Source: Psychrobacillus antarcticus (GTDB lineage: Bacteria; Bacillota; Bacilli; Bacillales_A; Planococcaceae). From it: a DNA stretch of 47,153 bases. This document shows positions 17,795 through 26,947 of the stretch, in pieces (position 1 is the first letter of the stretch; each line of letters starts with the position of its first letter). The stretch lies in assembly GCF_029533155.1 (NCBI RefSeq), contig NZ_JAIZDB010000023.1, positions 1 to 47,153 of the forward strand, read 5' to 3'. The notes under the pieces were generated by a model. It worked only from the letters and a program-made list of their open reading frames with translations, did not search any database and was not told the origin of the DNA. The translations under genes were made by a program, and so were the position numbers.

Positions 17795-18779
17795 TCTAGC
17801 AGACAATCAAACAAGACCTAAGTCTTCAGCTATGAGTCTGAAGTTTAAAAATTTATTTAAGAATCCTGAAATGTTCACACTGATAGGCTTTATTATTCTA
17901 ATGGCTATCATGAGTTTTGGTAGTGACCAGTTTTTAACAGCGTCTAACTTAACCAATGTTCTTCGACAAGTTTCCATTGTGGGGATTTTGGCTGTAGGTA
18001 TGACATTTGTAATTTTAATTGGAGGAATTGACCTTTCCGTTGGTTCTGTGATGGCCCTTACAGGAACAATGATGGCAGGTATGATGATAAATTTCTCTTT
18101 ACCTCCAATTCTTGCAATATTAATTGGGATTGCAATCGGAGTATTGATTGGCTATATCACGGGTTCGTTAGTTGCCTATGCAAGAATACCAGCAATTATT
18201 GTAACTTTAGCAATGATGGAAATTGCTCGCGGTGCAGGCTTACTCTATACAGGTGGTTATCCTCTGTCAGGATTACCAGGTAATTTTTCGGTTATTGGAA
18301 GAGGTTATGTATTTGGGATAATTCCAGTGCCTGTTTTGATTATGGCCGTAGTTTTTCTTATAGCTTATATTATTTTAAATCACCTCCCATTTGGTAGATA
18401 TATCTATGCAATCGGAGGAAATGAAGAAGCAGTACGATTATCTGGTGTAAAAGTTAAAAAGTACAAAATTATGGTTTATGTGATTAGTGGGATTACGGCT
18501 AGCATTAGTGGAATGATTTTAGTGTCACGACTAATGTCAGGTCAACCAAACGCTGGAGAAGGCTATGAACTGAGTGCAATTGCTGCAGTTGTATTAGGCG
18601 GAACTAGTATAGCTGGGGGTCGTGGACATATAGGTGGAACCCTACTAGGAGCATTATTAATGGGTGTTCTTTCGAATGGATTAAACCTAATGGGCGTGTC
18701 TTCCTATGTACAGATGGTATTAACAGGAATCATTATTATTGGAGCAATTTACTTTAGCAGTAAGAAAACAGTTGACTAG
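17787..18779 (+). CDS. Sugar ABC transporter permease (RbsC type)
   Basis: This 330-residue membrane protein has about eight to ten helices. It carries the family segments GGIDLSVGSVMALTG and YAIGGNEEAVRLSGV, and ends in the GGRGHIGGTLLGALLMG loop. It forms the channel of the RbsBAC-type importer. Its start overlaps the ATPase gene by eight bases, which indicates coupled translation. Confidence 0.94.
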   Translation: MNNLADNQTRPKSSAMSLKFKNLFKNPEMFTLIGFIILMAIMSFGSDQFLTASNLTNVLRQVSIVGILAVGMTFVILIGGIDLSVGSVMALTGTMMAGMMINFSLPPILAILIGIAIGVLIGYITGSLVAYARIPAIIVTLAMMEIARGAGLLYTGGYPLSGLPGNFSVIGRGYVFGIIPVPVLIMAVVFLIAYIILNHLPFGRYIYAIGGNEEAVRLSGVKVKKYKIMVYVISGITASISGMILVSRLMSGQPNAGEGYELSAIAAVVLGGTSIAGGRGHIGGTLLGALLMGVLSNGLNLMGVSSYVQMVLTGIIIIGAIYFSSKKTVD

Positions 18780-18798
18780 ATTAAAGGAGAGATTATAG

Positions 18799-19872
18799 AT
18801 GTCAGATGAAAAAATGATGAAAGCAGTTGTTTGCTGCGGACCAGAAGATTATAGAGTAGAGGATGTAGCAGTTCCTAAAGCACGAATAGGCGAAGTAGTT
18901 ATAAAAGTAGCAGCATGTGGCATTTGTGGAAGTGATATTAAAGCATATCATGGATCTGATATGTACTGGGCAGGAGAGAACCCTTGGTTAAAAGCACCAG
19001 TTATTGCTGGTCATGAATTTTACGGTACTGTAGTTGAATTAGGTGAAGGTGCTGGAGAAAAACATGATATTAAAATTGGAGATCGTGTAACAGCTGATCA
19101 AATTAACCCATGTGGTAAATGTAGATTCTGTGATAGTGGTAAATATTGGATGTGTCAAGTTCATAATATCTACGGCTTCCAACAAGGAATTGCTGAAGGC
19201 GGTATGGCTGAATACATGCGTTTTAGTAATACTTCTCGAGTTTATAAAATTACAGATGGGGTTACTGCAGATGAAGCTAGTTTAATAGAACCGATGGCAT
19301 GTGCTGTTCATGCGGTTCAAAGAGGAACTATTGAATTTGAAGATGTGGTTGTATTAGCGGGTGCAGGGACATTAGGTTTATGTATGGTACAACTAATTGC
19401 ACTAAAAACACCAAAGAAACTAATTGTTCTTGATACAAATGATAAAAGACTAGAAATTGCGAAGAAATTAGGGGCAGATGAAGTTATTAATCCTCTTAAA
19501 ATCGATGCAGTTAAGTACATTCAGGATTTAACAGATGGGTACGGCTGTGATGTATATATAGAGGCAACTGGTTCACCAATTGGTGTAACGCAAGGTCTTC
19601 AAATGGTTAGAAAATTAGGTCGTTTCGTAGAATTTAGCGTCTTCGGCTCAGAAGTAACTACTGATTGGAGCGTTATTGGTGATAAAAAAGAACTCGATGT
19701 ACGTGGATCCCATTTAGGGCCATATACATATCCAATTGCCATTGATTTATTTGAAAGAAAATTAGTTACAGCAGAAGGAATCATTACACACAAGTATAAA
19801 ATTGAAGAGTTCAATGAGGCTATTGCAACAGCTCAAACTTCAGAAGCAATCAAAGTACAACTTATTCCGTAG
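18799..19872 (+). CDS. Zinc-dependent alcohol/polyol dehydrogenase (MDR family)
   Basis: This 357-residue medium-chain dehydrogenase has catalytic zinc residues in CGICGSD and GHEFYG. The structural zinc set CGKCRFCDSGKYWMC and the NAD-binding GAGTLG motif are also present. It is of the sorbitol/threonine dehydrogenase type. AAAGGAGAG precedes the ATG, 19 bp after the permease. In this operon it would oxidise the imported polyol to a ketose, perhaps L-ribulose. The exact substrate cannot be read from the sequence. Confidence 0.88.
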   Translation: MSDEKMMKAVVCCGPEDYRVEDVAVPKARIGEVVIKVAACGICGSDIKAYHGSDMYWAGENPWLKAPVIAGHEFYGTVVELGEGAGEKHDIKIGDRVTADQINPCGKCRFCDSGKYWMCQVHNIYGFQQGIAEGGMAEYMRFSNTSRVYKITDGVTADEASLIEPMACAVHAVQRGTIEFEDVVVLAGAGTLGLCMVQLIALKTPKKLIVLDTNDKRLEIAKKLGADEVINPLKIDAVKYIQDLTDGYGCDVYIEATGSPIGVTQGLQMVRKLGRFVEFSVFGSEVTTDWSVIGDKKELDVRGSHLGPYTYPIAIDLFERKLVTAEGIITHKYKIEEFNEAIATAQTSEAIKVQLIP

Positions 19873-19910
19873 CACGAGAATCTTAAAGCTTTAGGAAGTG
19901 AGGATAGAAC

Positions 19911-21446
19911 ATGGATTATCTAATTGGTGTAGATATTGGCACACAAGGAACAAAAGCAGTACTTATAGACAAAGATGGGAAAGTTCTTTCTCATAGTTAC
20001 AGCGGTTATGACGTGGAAACGCCTAAGCAATCTTGGGCTCAGCAATGGCCAGATGTATGGGAGCAAGCAACTTACACGACGATTAGTAATGTAATCAAAA
20101 AATCAGGAATTGAACCAAAACAAATTAAAGGAGTAGGAATAAGTAGTCTTTATGGCGGTTCGGGTATACCAGTTGATGAAAATATGGAACCTCTTGCTCC
20201 ATGCCTAATTTGGATGGATCGAAGAGCAAAAAAAGAAGTCGAATGGGTTCAACAAAATATTGATCTTGACGAGCTTTTCGAGATTACAGGAAACTCGGTT
20301 AACTCATATTTTGGATTCACTAAAATCCTTTGGTATAAAAATAATCATCCGGACATATGGGATAAAATAAACTACTTTATTCCACCCGCACCTTACTTAG
20401 TGTATAAACTTACTAATAGTCTTGCAGTTGATTTTTCTTCAGCAGGGAACATAGGTGGAGTATTTGATCTTAGAAATAAAGAATGGTCGATTATTATGGC
20501 AGAGAAGCTAGGAATTCCTATTTCGATGCTACCAGAAAGATTAGTTTCTTCTACAGAAATAGTAGGGGGAGTCACTTCTGAGATGGCTAAAATAACAGGA
20601 CTAGCAGAAGGTACTCCTGTGGTAAGTGGAGGGGTGGACGCCCCAGTTTCAACTATTGGTGCGGGTGCCCTTGCAGAAGGCAATCATGTTGCTATGCTAG
20701 GAACCTCTATGTGTTGGGGATTTGTCACAAGTAAAGCGAATCTCTCTCCAAATCTGGTGAGTATGCCCCATGCAATTGATCCGTTGGAAAAGATTTATAC
20801 CTTCGGTGGTGCAGCGACAGCTGGTGCATTAATGAAATGGTTTAAAAATATTCTTGGTGAAAATGAGCTGCAAGCTGAATCTTTAACAGGTATTAATGCA
20901 TACACACTACTGGACTTGATCTCAAAAGATGTTCCAGCAGGATCAAACGGTTTAATTGCATTGCCATATTTTATGGGAGAGAGAAGTCCTATTTGGGATA
21001 GTGATGCCAGAGGCTTAATAATAGGATTAAGCCTTCTGCACAACAAAGCGGATATTTACAAAGCATTAATGGAGGGTGTAGCTTATTCGCTTCGTCACAA
21101 TATGGAAATGGTAGCGGGTACTAATATCCAGTTAGACAGTGACGTAATTATTGTAGGTGGTGGTTCTAAATCTCTAATTTGGCCGCATATCTATGCTGAC
21201 GTAACAGGAAAAAGAGTAAGAATTATTAAAAATGATGTAGAGGCTACATTAGGTGACGCATTACTAGCTGGTATCGGAACAGGTGTCATAAAAGACGCAT
21301 CTATAGTCAAAGACTGGTTAGACTTTGAAGAGCCAATAGAGCCCGACATGAAAAATCATCAGTTATATAACATTTACTATGAAGAGTATAAGAAGCTTTA
21401 TGAAAATGTGAAAGAAACAATGTGGACCTTAGCTAATACAAACTAA
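19911..21446 (+). CDS. FGGY-family carbohydrate kinase
   Basis: This 511-residue kinase has the N-terminal phosphate-binding motif GVDIGTQGTKA, the motif LIWMDRRA, GGVDAPVSTIGAGA and the C-terminal IVGGGSKSLIWPH. The family phosphorylates pentoses, pentuloses and polyols. Next to an AraD-like epimerase and a dehydrogenase, L-ribulose (or a related pentulose) is the best guess for its substrate. It starts 38 bp after the dehydrogenase, with AGGAAGTGAGG upstream. Confidence 0.9.
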   Translation: MDYLIGVDIGTQGTKAVLIDKDGKVLSHSYSGYDVETPKQSWAQQWPDVWEQATYTTISNVIKKSGIEPKQIKGVGISSLYGGSGIPVDENMEPLAPCLIWMDRRAKKEVEWVQQNIDLDELFEITGNSVNSYFGFTKILWYKNNHPDIWDKINYFIPPAPYLVYKLTNSLAVDFSSAGNIGGVFDLRNKEWSIIMAEKLGIPISMLPERLVSSTEIVGGVTSEMAKITGLAEGTPVVSGGVDAPVSTIGAGALAEGNHVAMLGTSMCWGFVTSKANLSPNLVSMPHAIDPLEKIYTFGGAATAGALMKWFKNILGENELQAESLTGINAYTLLDLISKDVPAGSNGLIALPYFMGERSPIWDSDARGLIIGLSLLHNKADIYKALMEGVAYSLRHNMEMVAGTNIQLDSDVIIVGGGSKSLIWPHIYADVTGKRVRIIKNDVEATLGDALLAGIGTGVIKDASIVKDWLDFEEPIEPDMKNHQLYNIYYEEYKKLYENVKETMWTLANTN

Positions 21447-21467
21447 TATGGGATGAGGTGTTTACAC

Positions 21468-22154
21468 TTGTTAGAGACACTAAAAGAAAGAGTACTATTG
21501 GCCAACCAATCATTGCCTTATCATGGTTTAGTTTTATTCACTTGGGGAAATGTTAGTGCAATTGATCGAGAACAAAATCTAGTTGTGATTAAACCAAGTG
21601 GTGTCTCATATGACAATATGGATTTCAATGACATGGTCGTAGTAGATTTGCAAGGTAATATTGTAGAGGGAAAACTAAAGCCTTCTTCAGATTTACTGAC
21701 TCATTTGGAAATTTATAAAAATTTTGATGAAGTACAGGGGGTGGTTCACACCCATTCCTCATGGTGTACATCATGGGCTCAAGCTAGTCGAAATATCCCG
21801 GCTTTTGGAACAACGCACGCAGATTATTTCCATGGTGAAATATTATGCACAAGGGCTTTATTGGACAGTGAAATTCAAAAAGATTATGAACTTAATACTG
21901 GAAAAGTTATTGTAGAAACGATGGAAGGCAGAGATCCATTGTATTTTCCAGGTGTGATTGTAGATAAACATGGACCTTTCAATTGGGGAACTTCACCTGA
22001 GCATGCAGTTGAAAATGCAGTAGTAATGGAAGAAGTTGCGAAGCTAGCGTTTAATACATGTATGCTCCAACCAAAAGTAGACAACATGGAAAAAACCCTA
22101 TTAGATAAACATTTTTTACGGAAGCATGGTACAAATGCATATTATGGGCAGTAG
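21468..22154 (+). CDS. araD: L-ribulose-5-phosphate 4-epimerase (AraD-like class II aldolase)
   Basis: This 228-residue protein matches AraD in length and along its whole sequence. It has FTWGNVSAIDRE, HTHSSW with H94 and H96 at the places of zinc ligands His95 and His97 of E. coli AraD, FGTTHADYFHG, DKHGPFNWG and the C-terminus KHGTNAYYGQ. The reaction converts L-ribulose 5-phosphate to D-xylulose 5-phosphate. TTG 21468 is chosen because GAGGTG lies seven bases upstream and the protein then starts MLETLKERVL like other AraD proteins. An ATG at 21453 has no ribosome binding site. No araA or typical araB is nearby. Confidence 0.85.
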   Translation: MLETLKERVLLANQSLPYHGLVLFTWGNVSAIDREQNLVVIKPSGVSYDNMDFNDMVVVDLQGNIVEGKLKPSSDLLTHLEIYKNFDEVQGVVHTHSSWCTSWAQASRNIPAFGTTHADYFHGEILCTRALLDSEIQKDYELNTGKVIVETMEGRDPLYFPGVIVDKHGPFNWGTSPEHAVENAVVMEEVAKLAFNTCMLQPKVDNMEKTLLDKHFLRKHGTNAYYGQ

Positions 22155-22181
22155 GAAAAAATTGATTAATTAGCCATGAGT

Positions 22182-22224
22182 AATTCGAAAAACCCTTTGT
22201 TCCTTACGAAGGGTTTTTTGAATT
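22182..22224 (+). terminator. Terminator of the pentitol operon
   Basis: A long stem from AATTCgAAAAACCCTT and its complement AAGGGTTTTTTGAATT encloses a short loop and contains T runs on both sides, so it could work in both directions. Its core repeats the terminator at 12275-12305. Confidence 0.85.
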
Positions 22225-22244
22225 ATCTGATATATTTATTAAAA

Positions 22245-22259
22245 ATAATTAAAAATACA
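22245..22259 (+). promoter_or_regulatory. Candidate arginine-repressor (ArgR/AhrC) box
   Basis: The 15 bases ATAATTAAAAATACA match the Bacillus ARG box ATGAATAAAAATTCA at 12 positions and lie directly upstream of the -35 of the argC promoter. The match is imperfect, and AT-rich DNA makes chance matches likely. Confidence 0.45.
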
Positions 22260-22260
22260 A

Positions 22261-22289
22261 TTGACTTTATAATTATGCAGTATTATACT
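22261..22289 (+). promoter_or_regulatory. SigA promoter of argCJBD
   Basis: TTGACT (22261-22266) and TATACT (22284-22289) are separated by 17 bp, giving a start site near 22296 and a 25-nt leader before argC. Confidence 0.75.
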
Positions 22290-22320
22290 AATCATTAATC
22301 TTACGGTTGGAGTGATAGAT

Positions 22321-23355
22321 ATGAAAATAGGAATTATAGGAGCAACTGGTTACGGTGGACTAGAGTTAATAAGGCTATTGCATAATCATCCAGAAGCCGA
22401 GCATATTGATTTATTCACTTCTTCAGAAGAAGGAATGCAATTTTCGCATAAATATACACATTTATTGAATATACACGATCAAGCGCTTCTAGCAATCGAA
22501 CATAATAGACTAACAGAATATGACGTCATTTTTACGAGTACTCCCTCAGGGGTATCTACCGGGATTTTACCTTCTTTAATAGGAAGTGGTCCGAAGCTTA
22601 TTGACCTATCGGGTGACTTCCGTTTAAAAAACCCAGCAGATTACGAGCAGTGGTACAAAAAAACACCCGCACCAGCTGATGCAATAGAGAAAAGTGTCTA
22701 CGGTCTAACAGAGTGGAACGAAGCCGCAATCAGGCAGGCTGATCTAATCGCAAACCCGGGATGCTATCCGACAGCGGTATTGCTTTCTTTATTACCGCTA
22801 ATAAAAGAAAACTTAATTGACACAACGAATATAATTATAGACGCAAAAAGTGGCGTATCAGGAGCGGGTAACAAACCATCTCAAATGACACACTACAGCG
22901 AAACAAATGAAAACACTGCTATATACAAAATACATCAACACCAACATATACCGGAAATCGAACAGGCGATCAACATTTTTGCAGGTCAAGATTCACCAAT
23001 CACTTTTACAACGCATCTTGTTCCAATGACTAGAGGAATTCTAGCAACAAGCTATGCCGCTCTTCAACCGAACGTATCCGAGCAACGTTTGACAAACGCA
23101 TTGAAAGAAACATATGCATACGATCCATTCGTCCGAATCATCGAACAAACCGACAAATTCGGTACCAATCAAGTATACGGCTCTAATTTCTGTGATATTC
23201 ACGTGAAAGTCGACCCACGCACAAATCGCGCAACAATCATTTCAGTTATCGACAACCTTGTAAAAGGAGCAGCAGGCCAGGCAATTCAAAATATGAATGT
23301 ACAATTTAATCTCGACCAAACGACTGGTCTTCAGCAAGTTCCACTATTTATCTAG
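22321..23355 (+). CDS. argC: N-acetyl-gamma-glutamyl-phosphate reductase
   Basis: This 344-residue enzyme carries out the third step of arginine synthesis, the NADPH-dependent reduction of N-acetylglutamyl phosphate. It has the Rossmann motif GATGYGGLELIRLL and the catalytic-cysteine motif NPGCYPTAVLLSL. ATG 22321 has TTGGAG eight bases upstream; a GTG nine bases earlier is less likely. It is first in argCJBD. Confidence 0.96.
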   Translation: MKIGIIGATGYGGLELIRLLHNHPEAEHIDLFTSSEEGMQFSHKYTHLLNIHDQALLAIEHNRLTEYDVIFTSTPSGVSTGILPSLIGSGPKLIDLSGDFRLKNPADYEQWYKKTPAPADAIEKSVYGLTEWNEAAIRQADLIANPGCYPTAVLLSLLPLIKENLIDTTNIIIDAKSGVSGAGNKPSQMTHYSETNENTAIYKIHQHQHIPEIEQAINIFAGQDSPITFTTHLVPMTRGILATSYAALQPNVSEQRLTNALKETYAYDPFVRIIEQTDKFGTNQVYGSNFCDIHVKVDPRTNRATIISVIDNLVKGAAGQAIQNMNVQFNLDQTTGLQQVPLFI

Positions 23356-23372
23356 ACAGAGGAGGAAAACCG

Positions 23373-24599
23373 ATGACGACAAAAACGATTACGATGAAAA
23401 GCATCTCTTATAAAAACATCGCTTCACCAAAGGGCTTCCAGGCAACAGGAATCCATTGTGGTTTAAAACACAAAAAGAAGGATTTAGCACTACTAGTTAG
23501 CGACGTACCTGCGAGTGTAGCAGGCGTCTTCACAACGAATGCGATCAAAGCGGCACCACTTCTCATCACAAAAGATGTCGTCTATGAGACAGGTAAAATG
23601 CAAGCAATCATCGTCAACGCAGGAAACGCCAATGCCTGCACAGGAAAACAAGGAATGGCAGACGCATACACAATGCAACTACTCACAGCAGAAAAACTAG
23701 GCATTGACCCATCCCTTATCGGAGTTGCTTCTACTGGAGTAATCGGGGAGCTCATGAAAATGGAGCCAGTAACTACAGGGATCCAAAAGCTAGAACCAGT
23801 GGACGATCTGGAAGGTGCGATCGACTTTTCATTAGCAATCATGACGACAGATACTGTAACGAAAAATACAACTTATTCCACAATCGTTGACGGTAAAGAA
23901 GTAATTATCGCAGGAACCGCAAAGGGTTCTGGCATGATTGAACCAAATATGGCGACAATGCTTGGTTTCATTACTACCGATGCGAATATCGAATCCAACC
24001 ATCTTCAAGACGCACTAAAAGCTATTACCGACGTGACTTTCAATGCAATTACAGTGGACGGTGACACATCGACCAATGATATGGTCATCGTAATGGCAAA
24101 TGGAATGGCGCAAAATAACACATTAACACCGGACCATCCAGACTGGGAAAACTTCGTGCAAACCTTACACACCGTTTCACAAGATCTAGCGAAAATGATC
24201 GCGAAAGACGGGGAAGGCGCAACAAAGCTAATCGAAGTGGAAGTAAAAGGTGCCGTTACTGATATAGAAGCGCGTAAAATCGCCAAAACAGTAGTCGGTT
24301 CTCCGCTTGTAAAAACAGCCATCTTTGGAAATGATGCAAACTGGGGACGAATCATTGCTGCGGTCGGCTATAGCGGTGCAACAATTGATCCAAACGCCAT
24401 TACTATCCTACTAGGCACGACAAAAGTAGTAGAAAACGGCGAGCCAGTGCCTTTCTCCGAAGAGGATTTGATCGTTTATTTGAAGCAACCAGAAGTCAAA
24501 ATTTTCGTCGACATTCATCAAGGCAATGGCCAAGGAACTGCATGGGGGTGCGATTTGACATATGACTACGTCCAAATCAACGCAACGTACCGCTCCTAA
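23373..24599 (+). CDS. argJ: Bifunctional glutamate N-acetyltransferase/ornithine acetyltransferase
   Basis: This 408-residue enzyme recycles the acetyl group in arginine synthesis. The self-cleavage site lies in IEPNMATML, with Thr195 as the nucleophile of the beta chain, after the oxyanion segment KGSGM. An argJ instead of separate argA and argE shows the cyclic pathway. It follows argC by 17 bp with GAGGAGG upstream, and overlaps argB by 38 bp. Confidence 0.96.
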   Translation: MTTKTITMKSISYKNIASPKGFQATGIHCGLKHKKKDLALLVSDVPASVAGVFTTNAIKAAPLLITKDVVYETGKMQAIIVNAGNANACTGKQGMADAYTMQLLTAEKLGIDPSLIGVASTGVIGELMKMEPVTTGIQKLEPVDDLEGAIDFSLAIMTTDTVTKNTTYSTIVDGKEVIIAGTAKGSGMIEPNMATMLGFITTDANIESNHLQDALKAITDVTFNAITVDGDTSTNDMVIVMANGMAQNNTLTPDHPDWENFVQTLHTVSQDLAKMIAKDGEGATKLIEVEVKGAVTDIEARKIAKTVVGSPLVKTAIFGNDANWGRIIAAVGYSGATIDPNAITILLGTTKVVENGEPVPFSEEDLIVYLKQPEVKIFVDIHQGNGQGTAWGCDLTYDYVQINATYRS

Positions 24600-25341
24600 A
24601 CGCATCGTCATCAAGCTAGGCGGTAGTATGCTCGAGGGGTTAAATGAAAACTTCTTCACCAATTTCAAAAAACTGCAAGCGGTGGGCAATGAAATCGTCA
24701 TCGTTCACGGTGGAGGTCCAGCGATCAATAAAGCGTTGGCTACGAGCGGAATAGAATCTACTTCTATTAATGGACTACGCGTGACATCCGCTGAAGCAAT
24801 CGGAATCGTCCAGTCAACACTAATCGGTCAAGTAAATCCAGCATTAGTGCATCAACTGAATAAAAGCGGAATCCAAGCAATCGGTCTAAGCGGCTACGAT
24901 AACCAACTACTGCAGTGCACGATACTAGATGAAGCAACATACGGTTTTGTCGGAGAAATCCAACAGGTGAATACGTCACTTATCGAAACATTGCTAAAAA
25001 ATGGAATCACACCAGTCATTTCAAGCATTAGTTGCACGGCAGAAGGAGTCCCGCTGAACATCAATGCCGACACAGTAGCGAGCGAAGTCGCTTTAGCGAT
25101 AAAAGCAGAAAGTCTACAACTCGTTACCGACATACCAGGTATAAAAATAGGTGGAGAAGTACAACAAACTGTTACGTCCGAAAAAATTACGGACTGGATC
25201 ACTTCTGGTGATATTTACGGAGGGATGATTCCAAAAGTAACAGCGGCTCTTGACTGCCTAACAGCAGGTATTCCATCCGTCCAAATCGTCGACGATCAAC
25301 TATCCGGCACAACCATTTTGCAACAGGAGGTATACGCATGA
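24562..25341 (+). CDS. argB: Acetylglutamate kinase
   Basis: This 259-residue amino-acid kinase has VIKLGGSML, IVHGGGPAI and the late ALDCLTAGIPSVQIVD segment. It phosphorylates N-acetylglutamate. ATG 24562 lies within the end of argJ; no strong ribosome binding site is seen, so translation is probably coupled. It has no long N-terminal extension, so arginine feedback inhibition of the hexameric type is less likely. Confidence 0.94.
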   Translation: MTTSKSTQRTAPKRIVIKLGGSMLEGLNENFFTNFKKLQAVGNEIVIVHGGGPAINKALATSGIESTSINGLRVTSAEAIGIVQSTLIGQVNPALVHQLNKSGIQAIGLSGYDNQLLQCTILDEATYGFVGEIQQVNTSLIETLLKNGITPVISSISCTAEGVPLNINADTVASEVALAIKAESLQLVTDIPGIKIGGEVQQTVTSEKITDWITSGDIYGGMIPKVTAALDCLTAGIPSVQIVDDQLSGTTILQQEVYA

Positions 25342-26462
25342 GCTCATTATTCCAAAATTATACGCGCCGACCAATTCATCTTGTCAAAGGGAAAGGTACA
25401 ATCGTTACAGACTCCAACGGAAAAGACTACCTCGATTTCACAAGTGGTATAGCCGTGCTCAGTCTTGGTCACACGCATCCTGCGATAGTCCAAGCGATTC
25501 AAGCACAAAGTGAGAAACTCTGGCATATATCGAACCTATTCGAAAATCCAGAACAGGAAAAACTTGCGGAAACCCTTGTAAACGATACACACCTTGCCCA
25601 CGCATTTTTTTGCAACAGTGGAGCAGAGGCAAACGAAGCTGCTATCAAGCTAGCGCGCAAACATACCGGCAAGCACACCATCATCACCTTTGAAAAATCG
25701 TTCCACGGACGCACATTCGGTGCCATGTCCGCCACTGGCCAAGACAAAATACGAAACGGCTTCGGTCCATTGCTCGAAACATTCAAAACTGTCCCATTCA
25801 ACGACATAGCTGCCCTCGAAGCAGTAATCGACGATGAAGTCGGAGCAATCATGCTCGAAGTAATCCAAGGAGAAGGCGGCGTCAGCTCAGTAACACCCGA
25901 ATTTGCCGAGGCCATCTCTGACATATGCGCTGCAAACGGTATCCTGCTTATCGTAGATGAAGTCCAAACAGGCATTAGCCGCACAGGTACCCGCTACGCA
26001 TACGAGCAAACCGTCCTCAAACCTGACATCATCACGTTAGCAAAAGGACTAGGCGGAGGGTTCCCAATCGGTGCAATGCTCGGAACGGCTGACCTACACG
26101 ACACATTAGGTCCCGGCACCCACGGCACAACCTTCGGAGGAAACCCTCTAGCAGTAGCCGTCGCACAAGCCGTTCTAGACAACGTATTTGTACCAGAATT
26201 CATAGCAGATGTGAATAAAAAATCTGCTTATCTTATCGAGAAATTAAACGAAGCTCTACCAAGTCACAAGGTTGTCGGCTCTGGCCTACTATTAGGCATC
26301 GTATGCAAAGAAGAAGTCGCTACCTACATAACAGCCGCCGACCAAGCAGGCCTACTACTAGTATCGGCAGGACCAAACGTCATACGCCTCCTGCCACCAC
26401 TAACCGTAACAACCCAAGAAATCGACCAAGCCGTCGACATCTTACAAGCAATCCTTTCCTAA
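25338..26462 (+). CDS. argD: Acetylornithine aminotransferase
   Basis: This 374-residue class III aminotransferase has the PLP lysine K236 in LAKGLGGGFPIGAM, the cofactor-binding stretch CNSGAEANEAAIKLARK and the aspartate in LLIVDEVQTG. It transfers the amino group to N-acetylglutamate semialdehyde. The ATG overlaps the argB stop by four bases, with AGGAGG upstream. No argF, carA or carB follows; a terminator ends the operon here. Confidence 0.95.
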   Translation: MSSLFQNYTRRPIHLVKGKGTIVTDSNGKDYLDFTSGIAVLSLGHTHPAIVQAIQAQSEKLWHISNLFENPEQEKLAETLVNDTHLAHAFFCNSGAEANEAAIKLARKHTGKHTIITFEKSFHGRTFGAMSATGQDKIRNGFGPLLETFKTVPFNDIAALEAVIDDEVGAIMLEVIQGEGGVSSVTPEFAEAISDICAANGILLIVDEVQTGISRTGTRYAYEQTVLKPDIITLAKGLGGGFPIGAMLGTADLHDTLGPGTHGTTFGGNPLAVAVAQAVLDNVFVPEFIADVNKKSAYLIEKLNEALPSHKVVGSGLLLGIVCKEEVATYITAADQAGLLLVSAGPNVIRLLPPLTVTTQEIDQAVDILQAILS

Positions 26463-26482
26463 TCAACTTGAATTAAATCGCT

Positions 26483-26511
26483 AAAGGACCTGCCGGCTCG
26501 GCAGGTCCTTT
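26483..26511 (+). terminator. Terminator of argCJBD
   Basis: AAAGGACCTGCCG pairs perfectly with CGGCAGGTCCTTT around a three-base loop, 20 bp after argD. It is GC-rich and ends in a short T run. Confidence 0.85.
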
Positions 26512-26520
26512 AATCATGCC

Positions 26521-26620
26521 CATACGAGAGCGATCGCCACCTACACGAGAGAGCCCCGCTTCATGCGAGAGAGATATCGACCTATACGAGAATGAACGCC
26601 GCCTATACGAGAGAGCCTCA
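26521..26620. repeat. Repeat array A1 (ACGAGAG family), upstream of NERD gene 1
   Basis: Five units with core (A/G)CGAGAG start at about 26524, 26545, 26565, 26586 and 26607, spaced 21, 20, 21 and 21 bp. The units vary outside the core. The same family recurs on the other side of the NERD gene at 28035-28392. The DNA from 26621 to 26947 is AT-rich; it holds a nine-base-pair hairpin at 26673-26694 (GCTTTTCAT with ATGAAAAGC) and nothing else that I recognise. Confidence 0.85.
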
Positions 26621-26947
26621 CTCACACACAAGTGGAATCTCCCATATATCCCACAATAAACCCCAACCGCAAGCTTTTCATCAAAATGAAAAGCACCTAA
26701 AAATCATGAATTCTAACAGCCTCTTAATTTTGTATAATCCCCAACAATTTCATAGGTGAATACCTTCCGATCCATTGAAAAACGCAATCATATCAACCTC
26801 AATTACTAATAATCAATCCTTCTTTTAATTGTTTAAAATACGCAACTATTCCATTTCTACAGCAAAACAACCATCAGAAATGTAAAATTGAAAATTAGAT
26901 AGATTCCCCAAAAACAATATGCTAATCTATCATGGAGGTGATAAATA

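Noticed and set aside
23493-24355. Several open frames antisense to argJ
   Set aside because: They overlap a clear enzyme gene fully and have no start signals or family resemblance.
25499-25984. 161-residue open frame antisense to argD
   Set aside because: It is a shadow of argD codon use, with no ribosome binding site and no recognisable domain.
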